The translations under genes were made by a program, and so were the position numbers. 29,073 bases of DNA, from positions 1 through 29,073 of IMG/VR virus record IMGVR_UViG_3300032213_002860, one strand, 5' to 3'. How positions within the stretch are numbered: position 1 is the stretch's first letter; the number at the start of each line of letters is the position of its first letter. This DNA is from a virus. Positions 1 to 8,000 of this stretch are shown here, one piece after another. The notes beneath the pieces are model-generated. The model made no database searches and was not told where the DNA came from. It worked only from the letters and a program-made list of their open reading frames with translations.

Positions 1-54
1 AACGCAGCTGACTATGTTGGCGATATCGCAGTTCAGAAATTTTCAATCTCCTAA
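1..54 (+). CDS. C-terminal end of a gene cut by the left edge
   Basis: Frame 1 is open from the first base and reads NAADYVGDIAVQKFSIS before a TAA at 52-54. A strong hairpin terminator follows 42 bp later, as expected at the end of a plus-strand transcript. Only 17 residues are visible, so no function can be given. The next plus-strand gene belongs to the late virion region, so a structural protein is a reasonable guess but no more. The short open frame could also be chance. Confidence 0.45.
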   Translation, partial: NAADYVGDIAVQKFSIS

Positions 55-96
55 ACAGAGAACACAGTTTATTTTCTCAGGGATGGGAAGATACAG

Positions 97-120
97 AAAA
101 GCCCCGAAAGGGGCTTTTTT
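97..120. terminator. Bidirectional rho-independent terminator
   Basis: A perfect GC-rich stem (AAAAGCCCC / GGGGCTTTT) closes on a GAAA tetraloop at 106-109 and continues into a T run on the plus strand. On the minus strand the same hairpin also ends in a T run. It lies between the stop of the plus-strand fragment at 54 and the stop of the minus-strand TPR/glycosyltransferase gene at 126, so it can end both converging transcripts. Confidence 0.9.
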
Positions 121-125
121 GTTGG

Positions 126-1274
126 CTATACTTTGAACCAGGAAAGGTATTGATGTATTTTGTCGGTGACCGATTGCCAGTCACCCAGGCGCGGCTGACG
201 GAACAAGCGTGCCGATGGATACCAAGGACTGTCATCTCGTTTGAGCAACCAACGCCAGTCAGTGCCGTACCAGTTGAGCGGTATCCAAGTGGGTCTTCCC
301 AAGGCTCCACTCAAATGAGCCACAGCAGTGTCCACGCTGATAACAACATCCATGTGATGTATCAAGGCCGCAGTATCGGCAAAATTTCGTATCTGTCCTT
401 GAAAATTTTTGACCCCGTTGTCCTCCAAGATCTTGCTGTGTTCGGCAGAGCATTCTACCTGTAAATTGATCCATTCTATAGCAGGGTTACGTTTGATAAG
501 ATCAAGAATGACTTCAAAAGGCATGCCTTTGTGACGATTGATCCAGGAGTCTGGACGGCCGGACCAGCACACACCCACTCTCAGACGTTTTTTAGGACCC
601 AACAAGGTTTGCCATTGCTGTGCCAAATCTTGTCTGGCAGACAAGTACTGCAACTGGTGAGGAAGATTCTGCAAGGTGACTCCCAGTATGCCTGGTATGC
701 TCATGATTGGAGTCCAGTAATCAAAATTTTCTGGAGTGTCGTTGGCATCAATGATTTGATGTATCACAGGACTGCCCGCAAACAAGGGCGCCAGATTGTC
801 GTTGACTTGTAGGATCACACGACCACCGGCATTGTGCAGACCAAACACAAATCTTACAAACTGTATGGTATCGCCTAGACCTTGCTCTTGCACAACCAAG
901 ATAGTTTTGTCTCGGAGATCTTGCCCGGCCCATCTTGGTTGACTAAATTTGGGCAAGGTTCCGGCCAAGTGCTCGAAGTTCCAGCGATGTTCGTATTGCG
1001 GCCAACCACGTGCATAATCACCGGCCAAAAGATAGGCCACGCTGAGGTTGAAGTTCGGAGTCACGGCATTGGGTACTAGCTGTATGCTTCTTTGCAGGAA
1101 CGGTATAGCCGCCTCGGGCTCACCAATTTCTCTCAGCACGTTGCCATAGTTGTTGAAGGCCGATGCTGAATTTCTATCCTGCGTAAGGGCTTGGGCATAT
1201 TGTTGCAAGGCACCTTCAGGGTCATTGTTTTCTCGGCAGTCGTTGCCGGAAGCTATAAGTTCTTCTGCGTTCAT
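126..1274 (-). CDS. TPR-repeat protein with glycosyltransferase-9-like domain
   Basis: A 382-residue protein with two architectures in series. Residues 1-95 are tetratricopeptide-like helical repeats (FNNYGNVLREIGEPEAAI and neighbours). Residues 115-375 resemble the GT9 (heptosyltransferase-like) module often fused to TPRs in bacteria: GLGDTIQFVRF at 132-142, GVCWSGRP at 234-241, and the nucleotide-sugar end VDTAVAHLSGALGRP at 314-328 followed by DWRWLL and DSPWYPSARLFRQ. Known members transfer sugars; the acceptor here is unknown. I chose the start at 1274 because the TPR begins there. An ATG 51 bp upstream would add a Cys/Leu-rich segment unlike the family. A TTAAATA late-type element ends 5 nt before this ATG and no Shine-Dalgarno is visible. 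The gene is divergent from the 1421 gene and close to the fibre locus, so fibre or capsid glycosylation is an inference. Confidence 0.8.
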   Translation of the reverse strand: MNAEELIASGNDCRENNDPEGALQQYAQALTQDRNSASAFNNYGNVLREIGEPEAAIPFLQRSIQLVPNAVTPNFNLSVAYLLAGDYARGWPQYEHRWNFEHLAGTLPKFSQPRWAGQDLRDKTILVVQEQGLGDTIQFVRFVFGLHNAGGRVILQVNDNLAPLFAGSPVIHQIIDANDTPENFDYWTPIMSIPGILGVTLQNLPHQLQYLSARQDLAQQWQTLLGPKKRLRVGVCWSGRPDSWINRHKGMPFEVILDLIKRNPAIEWINLQVECSAEHSKILEDNGVKNFQGQIRNFADTAALIHHMDVVISVDTAVAHLSGALGRPTWIPLNWYGTDWRWLLKRDDSPWYPSARLFRQPRLGDWQSVTDKIHQYLSWFKV

Positions 1275-1279
1275 GGTAA

Positions 1280-1286
1280 TATTTAA
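1280..1286 (-). promoter_or_regulatory. Late-type promoter core for the TPR/GT gene
   Basis: The minus strand reads TTAAATA, matching the TAAATA core seen before other late genes here, and ends 5 nt before the ATG at 1274. With T4-like geometry transcription would start at or inside the start codon, so either the mRNA is leaderless or the element is not used. It is weaker than the ATAAATA copies. Confidence 0.4.
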
Positions 1287-1323
1287 GAAACACAGTGGAC
1301 TACACAATATTTCATGCCATGCC

Positions 1324-1330
1324 ATAAATA
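1324..1330 (+). promoter_or_regulatory. T4-type late promoter (ATAAATA)
   Basis: ATAAATA followed by C matches the T4 late consensus TATAAATA, which is read by the phage late sigma factor. It sits about 90 bp before the 1421 gene. The predicted leader contains two small hairpins (AACGC/GCGTT at 1337-1352 and GCAGG/CCTGC at 1357-1375) before the ribosome-binding site at 1409-1413. Confidence 0.65.
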
Positions 1331-1420
1331 CTTGTCAACGCAATAAGGCGTTTTATGCAGGCTTTAACCCCCTGCGTAGTGGCTAGAACCCACATTGGGC
1401 TTCTTTAAGGAGAAAACAAA

Positions 1421-2200
1421 ATGGGACGTCCTCTCAAAATTAAAAAAGTAATTGAAACCGGCGGTAACACCGGTGTTGATATTGGCTTCAATGCCCTGTC
1501 TAGTTTGACCAATCCTGTGCCACCATCTGGTGTCAGTGACTGGACAAGTGCAACAGATTATCTTGGTGTTGTTGGTGGTACACAGCCTCCTACAATCGCT
1601 ACAGCCAACTATCCTATCGTCAAATGCCGCGTGTTTGTCACCGGATTTGCTGAAGCCGACGGCTACATCATCCGCCAAAAAGGCGCACACAAGTTTTTGG
1701 TAGCTGACAGCACAGCCAGAACAGCATTGGTATCGGGTCGTGCTTATCGCATCACTGTGGTAGGTGACACAGACTGGGCCAGCTACGGTGCCCCCAACGC
1801 ACAGATTGGCACAATCTTCACAGCCACAGCTGCCTTGGGCAACACAGGCACAGGTCGTGTGAATGCTGTGGGTATCTGTGTATTGGCTAATGATCTTAGC
1901 CCCACAGCTGGCAACATGAGCATCAGTTACTTTGATAACTCATCCACAGAAACAGCTGTCAGCAAACTGACCAACAAGTTCTTGCAGAACTTTGCTGGCG
2001 GTGCCACCGGCGGCAATGCTGACACCGGCGATGTCTGGGATGCTGCTCAGCAAATCAACAACGTGGTATTCGCTGACAACTTCTTCAGCGATGAAGGAAC
2101 CACAGCCAAATCGGGTGCAGAAGTTGATACCTGGGCTACTGGTAGCCAACTCAGCACAGGCGACCTTGATCTTGCTATCGTAGAAAACTACACATCGTAA
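1421..2200 (+). CDS. Putative virion structural protein, unknown role
   Basis: 259 residues with a good ribosome-binding site (AAGGAG, 8 nt before the ATG). The start MGRPLKIKKV and the segment AEADGYIIRQKGAHKFLVAD at 77-96 resemble a small structural protein recurring in marine T4-like phages; I recall the pattern but not a function. Residues 104-148 look like an inserted module of the type ITVVGDTDWASYGAPNAQIG, which occurs in many phage virion proteins. The C-terminal third (INNVVFADNFFSDEG) is acidic and unrecognised. No signal peptide or membrane segment is seen. A late promoter lies at 1324 and a strong terminator directly follows, so it forms a single-gene late unit consistent with an abundant virion component. 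A head decoration or tail accessory protein is possible. Confidence 0.75.
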   Translation: MGRPLKIKKVIETGGNTGVDIGFNALSSLTNPVPPSGVSDWTSATDYLGVVGGTQPPTIATANYPIVKCRVFVTGFAEADGYIIRQKGAHKFLVADSTARTALVSGRAYRITVVGDTDWASYGAPNAQIGTIFTATAALGNTGTGRVNAVGICVLANDLSPTAGNMSISYFDNSSTETAVSKLTNKFLQNFAGGATGGNADTGDVWDAAQQINNVVFADNFFSDEGTTAKSGAEVDTWATGSQLSTGDLDLAIVENYTS

Positions 2201-2216
2201 TTTTTATTAGCGACCC

Positions 2217-2252
2217 AAAAATCCCCACAATAAGTACTGTGGGGATTTTTTT
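2217..2252 (+). terminator. Strong terminator with a ribosome-binding site inside it
   Basis: A perfect 13-bp stem (AAAAATCCCCACA at 2217-2229 with TGTGGGGATTTTT at 2238-2250), an 8-nt loop and a T run ending at 2252. It ends the 1421 transcript. The next gene starts at 2253, and the only Shine-Dalgarno-like sequence (GGGGA, 2241-2245) lies inside the 3' arm of the stem. Confidence 0.9.
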
Positions 2253-2840
2253 ATGAGCATAGCATTTGTATTGGGCAACGGTACCAGCCGACAGAACGTT
2301 GATTTAAACCAATTGCATCAGCATGGAAAAATTTATGGATGCAACGCTCTATATAGAGAATTTACACCCGATGTGTTGATAGCCACTGACCGCCCCATAT
2401 CCACGGCCATCCAGGAAAGCGGATACAGTACCCGACACAAATTTTACACCCGGCGTCCTTTGCCAAATCTGGGAGCTCAGGCCATACCCAAACCCTATTT
2501 TGGCTACAGCTCGGGTCCAGTAGCCGCGGGTATAGCAGCCATGGACGGTCATCGTCGAATCTACATGTTGGGATTTGATCTAGGCCCCAGTCCTGGAAAT
2601 CTCATAAACAACTTGTATGCCGGCACTGAATTTTATAGGCCCACAAACTCAACTCCTACTTTCACAGGAAACTGGATCAAACAACTGTGTCACATTGCGC
2701 AAGATCATAAATTAACCCAGTTTGTGAGAATTTTTGGGCCCACTACAGCCGAAATTGAGCAGTTTGATCAGCTGTCCAATTTTGATCGACTGGATTTGCG
2801 CACCTTGCTAGACCGCATAAATAACAAAAAGGATCTGTAA
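2253..2840 (+). CDS. Rossmann-like protein, glycosyltransferase-associated (DUF115/MptE-like)
   Basis: 195 residues. The N terminus IAFVLGNGTSR (3-13) is a glycine-rich nucleotide-binding loop, followed by GCNALYREFTPDVLIATD (29-46) and SGPVAAGIAAMDGHRRIYML (87-106). This pattern resembles the DUF115/MptE-like Rossmann family associated with sialic-acid or pseudaminic-acid glycosylation and common as an unassigned gene in marine phages. The reaction is not known. The ATG follows the T run of a terminator directly, so expression probably depends on read-through and on unfolding of that hairpin. The last codons contain the late promoter of the next gene. A shared motif links it to the product of the 13621 gene on the far side of the fibre locus. 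No membrane segment is seen. Confidence 0.75.
   Translation: MSIAFVLGNGTSRQNVDLNQLHQHGKIYGCNALYREFTPDVLIATDRPISTAIQESGYSTRHKFYTRRPLPNLGAQAIPKPYFGYSSGPVAAGIAAMDGHRRIYMLGFDLGPSPGNLINNLYAGTEFYRPTNSTPTFTGNWIKQLCHIAQDHKLTQFVRIFGPTTAEIEQFDQLSNFDRLDLRTLLDRINNKKDL
2817..2823 (+). promoter_or_regulatory. T4-type late promoter (ATAAATA)
   Basis: ATAAATA lies inside the 3' end of the 2253 gene, 17 nt before the ATG at 2841. This is the same spacing as the late promoter before the 12068 gene. It would let the fibre genes be transcribed independently of the attenuated 2253 gene. Confidence 0.6.
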
Positions 2841-3455
2841 ATGTCAACCTATAAGAATATCAGCGGCAATTGGTACATTACCGTGGACAGCGGAGTGGGC
2901 ACAATCTATGTTGACGGCAACTTGGACGTCACTGGAAACATTACCTACGTCAGTGAAATCGCTGTAAACGATGCTTTTATTGTGGTGGCAGCCAACAACA
3001 CCCCGGTTGCCAATGTCACTGATTCGGGTTTGATAGCAACCAAACCCACCAACCCGCAGACTTTTGCCGGACTGAGATTTGACACCACAGTAAATGCTTG
3101 GCAGATCAGCCCCAGCGTGACCATATCGGGTGCAGCAATAACTCCCTACAGTAATATTGCTGCCAGCGGTGCAGTGGTAGCAGCTGGCGCCAACACACAA
3201 ATTCAATTCAACTCGGGCGGCGTACTTGGGGCCAATTCCAATTTTACCTTCGACTCGGCCAACAGCAAGATGACTGTGCAAGGTCAACAAGTTTTGGGCA
3301 ACATTGGATCTACACCAACGGCCACATCCAACAGTGTGGCAATTTATAACAAGGCAGTAGGCATCGGTGCCACTGGTCTGTATGTGGTGTCCTCCTCGGT
3401 TGATGACGAGTTGATCAGCGCCACACGTGCCAGACTTTACAGCATTATATTTTAA
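2841..3455 (+). CDS. Fibre-like structural protein (204 aa)
   Basis: The product begins with a module also found in the larger fibres: VDGNLDVTGNITYVSEIAVN at 24-43, then DSGLIAT and FAGLRFDTTVNAWQIS. A second module, NTQIQFNSGGVLGANSNFTF near residue 118-137, matches the QFND..L.GSPGFTF segments of the 1751-aa fibre. The low-charge, Asn/Thr/Ala-rich composition is typical of beta-structured phage fibres. The ATG follows the upstream TAA directly, with an AAGGA ribosome-binding site 8-9 nt before it. It probably makes a short fibre or fibre connector; the exact position in the virion is unknown. Confidence 0.75.
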   Translation: MSTYKNISGNWYITVDSGVGTIYVDGNLDVTGNITYVSEIAVNDAFIVVAANNTPVANVTDSGLIATKPTNPQTFAGLRFDTTVNAWQISPSVTISGAAITPYSNIAASGAVVAAGANTQIQFNSGGVLGANSNFTFDSANSKMTVQGQQVLGNIGSTPTATSNSVAIYNKAVGIGATGLYVVSSSVDDELISATRARLYSIIF

Positions 3456-3464
3456 GGATTTACT

Positions 3465-3779
3465 ATGACAATTTCAACAGCTAACGTGACAACAGCAACT
3501 GCCAATGTGTATGCCAGCACTGGCAACACTGTGGTCACTTTTTTAAGTTTGTGTAACTACACAGCCTCTAATGTGCAGGCCAATGTTTTTGTGGTACCTA
3601 GTGGCGGATCTGCGGGTAACCTTACAGCAGTTATTGCCAACATTGAAATCGCAGCACAGGATACCTATCAGTTCTATGTGGGCAACGAAAAACTAATTCT
3701 CAGCAACAATGACAGTATCCGGGTCAATGCCAGTGCCAACAACAGTATATCTGTGCTGACCTCTTATACATCGGCCTAA
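3465..3779 (+). CDS. Small virion-associated protein (104 aa)
   Basis: A 104-residue protein rich in Ala, Asn, Val and Thr, with no charged cluster and no membrane segment. The stretch TGNTVVTFLSLCNYTASNVQ and the ending SVLTSYTSA are of a kind that recurs as an unassigned small gene beside fibre genes in marine phages. It looks like a single beta-sandwich domain. The ribosome-binding site is AAGGA before the ATG, and the stop TAA overlaps the next ATG by one base (TAATG), so the two genes are translationally coupled. A fibre cap or connector role is inferred only from position. Confidence 0.65.
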   Translation: MTISTANVTTATANVYASTGNTVVTFLSLCNYTASNVQANVFVVPSGGSAGNLTAVIANIEIAAQDTYQFYVGNEKLILSNNDSIRVNASANNSISVLTSYTSA

Positions 3780-4174
3780 TGGGATATTTTGTAAAAAACC
3801 GCCAACTTCAGAGCGGCAGCAGCGGTGTGCGACTGCCCACTGGCAGTGCAGCCAATCGTCCTGACTATCCCTTGTTTGGCATGATCCGATACAATACGGA
3901 TTCTGGCTTTTGCGAATTTTACAACGGCACTATATGGCAGAGTTTTGGCACCGGTGGAGTGGTTGCCTACACTGTGGACAGCTTTGTTGGCGACGGCAGC
4001 ACTGTGGATTACACTATCACTGTAGCACCGGCTGATGCCGAACAGATACAAGTTTTTGTTGGCAGCATATATCAAGAACCCACTGTGGCCTACACAGTCA
4101 GCGGCTTGGTCGTTACATTTACATCGGCACCGCCCAACGGCGTTCCAATCAACGTCGTTCAAACCCAAAACTAA
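3779..4174 (+). CDS. Fibre-like protein with NTAQRP-type and GDGST modules (131 aa)
   Basis: Two modules fill the protein. Residues 18-58 (LPTGSAANRPDYP, then GMIRYNTDSG and FYNGTIW) are the 'G.AAQRP..G.IRYNT..LE.Y.G..W' unit. Residues 63-131 (FVGDGSTVDYTI, VFVGSIYQEPTVAY, ending VVQTQN) are the 'GDGST..F.L...NGV.Q.P..Y' unit. The same pair, in the same order, ends the 250-aa product of the next gene and lies near residues 1145-1245 of the 1751-aa fibre. The start codon overlaps the previous stop by one base. It is probably a structural piece of the fibre or collar apparatus. No enzymatic motif is seen. Confidence 0.75.
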   Translation: MGYFVKNRQLQSGSSGVRLPTGSAANRPDYPLFGMIRYNTDSGFCEFYNGTIWQSFGTGGVVAYTVDSFVGDGSTVDYTITVAPADAEQIQVFVGSIYQEPTVAYTVSGLVVTFTSAPPNGVPINVVQTQN

Positions 4175-4178
4175 CCAG

Positions 4179-4185
4179 CTAAATA
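4179..4185 (+). promoter_or_regulatory. Late promoter (CTAAATA)
   Basis: CTAAATA followed by CCC lies 18 nt before the ATG at 4204, just after the stop of the previous gene. It has the TAAATAC core shared by six promoters in this window. Confidence 0.6.
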
Positions 4186-4203
4186 CCCTTACTAGGGAAT
4201 ATC

Positions 4204-4956
4204 ATGGCAATCAACTACGTCAAAGGACAAATTCTATCCAGCAATCTTGAAAGAGATGGCATTGATCTGGCCTTTGACACAGACTTGGTGTATCTAGATG
4301 TTGGTGCCAACAGCGTCGGAATCAATACCACCACTCCAACATCAACACTTGAAGTGGTTGGCAATATCACAGTTGGTAATATTGTGATTGCCAATGTGGG
4401 CAATATCAGCGCAGGCAATATCAACATCAACAACTTGGCCAATCCCTATGCCAATGCCGATGCTGCTACTAAATTTTATGTAGATTCACAGTTGGGCAAT
4501 GTCAGCAACATTGGCAATCTGTCTGTGTCCAATACGACCATAACCACCACCTTGGCCAATGGAAACATAACCTTGGCTGCCACAGGAACTGGACTGGTCA
4601 CTATTAGTGGCACACTGGGGTTGATTATTCCTGCTGGAAATACAGCTCAGCGTCCCAGTCCGGCTGTGCAAGGAACCATAAGATTCAACACAGATAATCT
4701 AAGATTAGAAGTTTACGATGGCTCTGAATGGGATCAGGTGGTCGGCGGAGTCACCAACGAAACCTTCAACGGCGACGGCAGTACCACAAATTTCCCCCTC
4801 AATCGCAACACTACCACGGCTGGTACCTTGATCATGCTCAACGGTGTGGTGCAATTGCCAGTGACCGCTTATAACATAAGTCCCAATCCAGGCAACACCT
4901 TGATCTTCACAGAAGCGCCGGTGAGCACAGACGTGATTGACGTGCGATATCTCTAG
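4204..4956 (+). CDS. Fibre-like protein (250 aa)
   Basis: Residues 37-50 (VGINTTTPTSTLEV) and the ADAATKFYVDSQL segment near 83-95 are standard motifs of phage fibre proteins. Short GNI repeats (VGNITVGNIVIANVGNISAG) fill the region between them. The C-terminal 110 residues carry the paired modules seen in the 3779 gene: GNTAQRPSPAVQGTIRFNT, then NGDGSTTNFPL and LNGVVQLP, ending VIDVRYL. The same ending (VIDVREI) occurs inside the 1751-aa fibre. The start has an AGGGAA ribosome-binding site and its own late promoter. It is probably a short tail fibre or an adaptor that matches the large fibre. Confidence 0.8.
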   Translation: MAINYVKGQILSSNLERDGIDLAFDTDLVYLDVGANSVGINTTTPTSTLEVVGNITVGNIVIANVGNISAGNININNLANPYANADAATKFYVDSQLGNVSNIGNLSVSNTTITTTLANGNITLAATGTGLVTISGTLGLIIPAGNTAQRPSPAVQGTIRFNTDNLRLEVYDGSEWDQVVGGVTNETFNGDGSTTNFPLNRNTTTAGTLIMLNGVVQLPVTAYNISPNPGNTLIFTEAPVSTDVIDVRYL

Positions 4957-5051
4957 TCTAGCAACATCTAAAACACAGTTTTTTCCTAAAACTAGCTGGT
5001 GAGCAAATGTCTTGTTTTTACAAGGCACACAATACTTTTTGACCGGACACG

Positions 5052-5058
5052 GTAAATA
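5052..5058 (+). promoter_or_regulatory. Late promoter (GTAAATA)
   Basis: GTAAATA followed by C lies 22 nt before the ATG at 5081. A second near-match (ATAAATT, 5063-5069) lies closer to the ATG. The preceding 4957-5051 stretch shows no gene, only a weak CTTGT/ACAAG hairpin. Confidence 0.55.
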
Positions 5059-5080
5059 CTTCATAAATTGGAGAGTTGAC

Positions 5081-8000
5081 ATGGCCGTCACACGTATAAA
5101 AAATAATCAAATCACGGATGCTACATCCGGCAATACCTTCTTGGGGGTAAATGCTACCAGCAAACTGCAAGATTTCACCATCACATCTGGTAAAATAGCC
5201 AACAACTTAACTTATAATTCTAACTTGACTGTTACAGGAAATTTAACAGTCCAAGGCAACACAACCACTATTGATACCACGATCACCACCATTGAAGATC
5301 CAGTGATTCTTTTGGCATCAGGACAAACTTCAGGAACGCCTGTGGTTGACATTGGTTTTGTAGGAGCTCGAGGCGATCAAAGCAACATAGCATTTGTGTG
5401 GGACGAAAGTGCTGACGAATTTGTCACAGCTTTCACCAGCACTGGTGAAACAAATACCACAATCACTATCTCCAGCTATGCAGACTTCCATACCAGCAAT
5501 GCCAACATTGGTGGCAACATTGTAATCAACGGTACCACAAGCCTGGTAGGCAACATTGTTGGCGCTGCCAGTTTCACAGGCAACGTCACTGCCGGCAATC
5601 TCCTAACTCCGGGTTTGGTCAGTGCCGCAGGCAATGTCACAGGCGGAAACATCCGCACAGCTGGGTCGATCACAGCCACGGGAAATATTGACTCCAATGC
5701 AGTAATAACCGGCGGCGTGATACACGCAAGCAGTGGTAACATTGGTGTGCCATTTGGTGTAACTACCTTGTATCTGGGCAATAATAATCCAACAACAGTT
5801 TACATAGGTGGCGACGCCAGCAACGTTTATATTGCCAACACAAATAGTACCACCAGAATAGCTGGCAACGCAACGGTTGGAGGATTTATTAGCGCAGTTG
5901 GCAATGTCATCGGTGGCAACGTTACCACAGCAGGCCTAGTATCGGCCACAGGCAACGTCACCGGTGGAAATCTTCTATACGGAGCAGGCATCGTGTCTGG
6001 CACAGGTAATGTGTATGCTGCCAACTTTATTGGTAACATCAGTGGTAATATTGATGCTGGCGGATCCAATACCGAAGTCCAATTCAACGACAGCGATGTT
6101 TTAAATGGCAGTCCGGGATTCACATTCAACAAGGTTGGCAATGTATTGACTGCCAACGGCAACATCAACGGTGCCAATCTGTTCACAGGCGGACAGGTCA
6201 GTGCCGCAGGCAACATCATAGCCAATGCCAGCAGTTTCTTTATTGGTAACGGTAGCCAGCTTACTGGTGTAGCTGCTAGTTCAGCTGGATTTCCAATCAG
6301 CAACGGTACTTCAAATCTTAATGCCTCGGCCAATTCCAACATCACTGTTGGCGTTGCTGGTACCAGCAACGTGGCAGTTTTTGCTACTACAGGCGTATTT
6401 GTTACTGGTGTGGTCAGTGCCACTGCCAACGTAACTGGCGGTAATATCCTCACAGGTGGATTGATCAGTGCTACTGCCAACATCACCGGTGGCAATTTAT
6501 TAACTCCGGGCTTGATTTCAGCCACAGGTCTAGCCACCAGCGGCAACATTGAAACTGCAGGCTATGTCAGTGCCACAGGCAATGTGATAGCACTTGCAGT
6601 CAACACAGCAACCTTGGCCAGCTCGGGCGGGATCACTCTTGCTACAACTGGCGCCAACGGTAATATCAGTATTACACCCAACGGCACTGGCAACATCATC
6701 TTGGGTGGCAATACCTATATCAATGGTGTCAGCTTGCAACCAGTTCAAGACAACGATGTGGCCAGCAAATACTATGTTGACATCCTGGCCTCAACTGGAT
6801 TGACTGTTCATACTGCCGTGGTTGCGGCCACCACAGGCAATCTGGCCACTGCCACAGGTGGAACAATTACCTACACCCAACCCAACGGTGCCAGCAACGG
6901 TGTTGGTGCTTTGTTGACCACCACAGGTTCGTTCAATCTCATTGACACAGCCAACGTGCAGACCCTGGGCACAAGAATCCTGGTCAAGAACGAAGCCAAT
7001 GCGGTATTCAACGGTGTTTACACCTGGGCCAATGCCACAAACCTTGTTCGTTCCACAGACGCAGACCAATGGGGCACTAACAGTTCCGAGGCACTGAGCC
7101 TTAACAGCTACTTCTTTGTCACTGGTGGTAACGTCAACCTGGGTTCAGCCTATGTGGTTGATGCACCGTCGGGCATCATCACATTTGGTACCAGCAACAT
7201 TACCTTTGCTCAGTTCAGTCAAGCACAGATTTACTCAGCCAACACCTCAGCTGGTTTGATCCTGGTGGGTCAGACCTTCAGCGCCAAGGTTGACAACAAC
7301 ACCACAGCATTTGATGGCACTGGCAACATCAGCGTCAAAGCTGGCGCCAATTTAACAACGCCAAACATTGGTGCTGCCACAGGCACAAGTTTGAGTGCCA
7401 CAGGCAATATTGCTTCAGGTGGAAATCTTATTGCCACTGGCTTTGTCACTGCCACAGGCAATGTGGCTGGTGGTAACGTCACAACAGGTGGTTTAGTAAC
7501 TGCCACAGGCAACGTCACAGGTGGCAATATTCTAACCGGTGGTTTTGTAACTGCCACAGGCAATCTAGCAGGTGGCAATGTGACCACAGGCGGATTGGTT
7601 AGTTCTACAGGCAACATCACTGGTGGTAATTTGATCACTGCTGGCCTAGTAACTGCCACTGGCAATGTCACAGGTGGCAACGTCTTGACAGCAGGATTAA
7701 TTTCAGCAACTAGCACAATCACCAGTGCTGCTAATATCACAGGTGGTAATGTACTCACAGGTGGATTGATATCTGCAACCAGCAACGTCACAGGCGGTAA
7801 CTTGTTGTTTGGCAGTGGCATAGTTAGTGGTACTGGTAACATTTATGCCAACAACATATTTGCCAACATCAGCGGTAACATTGATGCAGGTGGAGCCAAC
7901 ACAAACATTCAATTCAATGACAACGACCTTTTGGCAGGCAGTCCTGGATTTACCTTTGACAAAACCAGCAACGCTGTAGTGGCCAACGGCAACATCACAG

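Noticed and set aside
1272-1325. Alternative upstream start (1325) for the TPR/GT gene
   Set aside because: The extra 17 residues are Cys/Leu-rich, have no Shine-Dalgarno and do not fit the TPR start; the ATG at 1274 is a better family fit.
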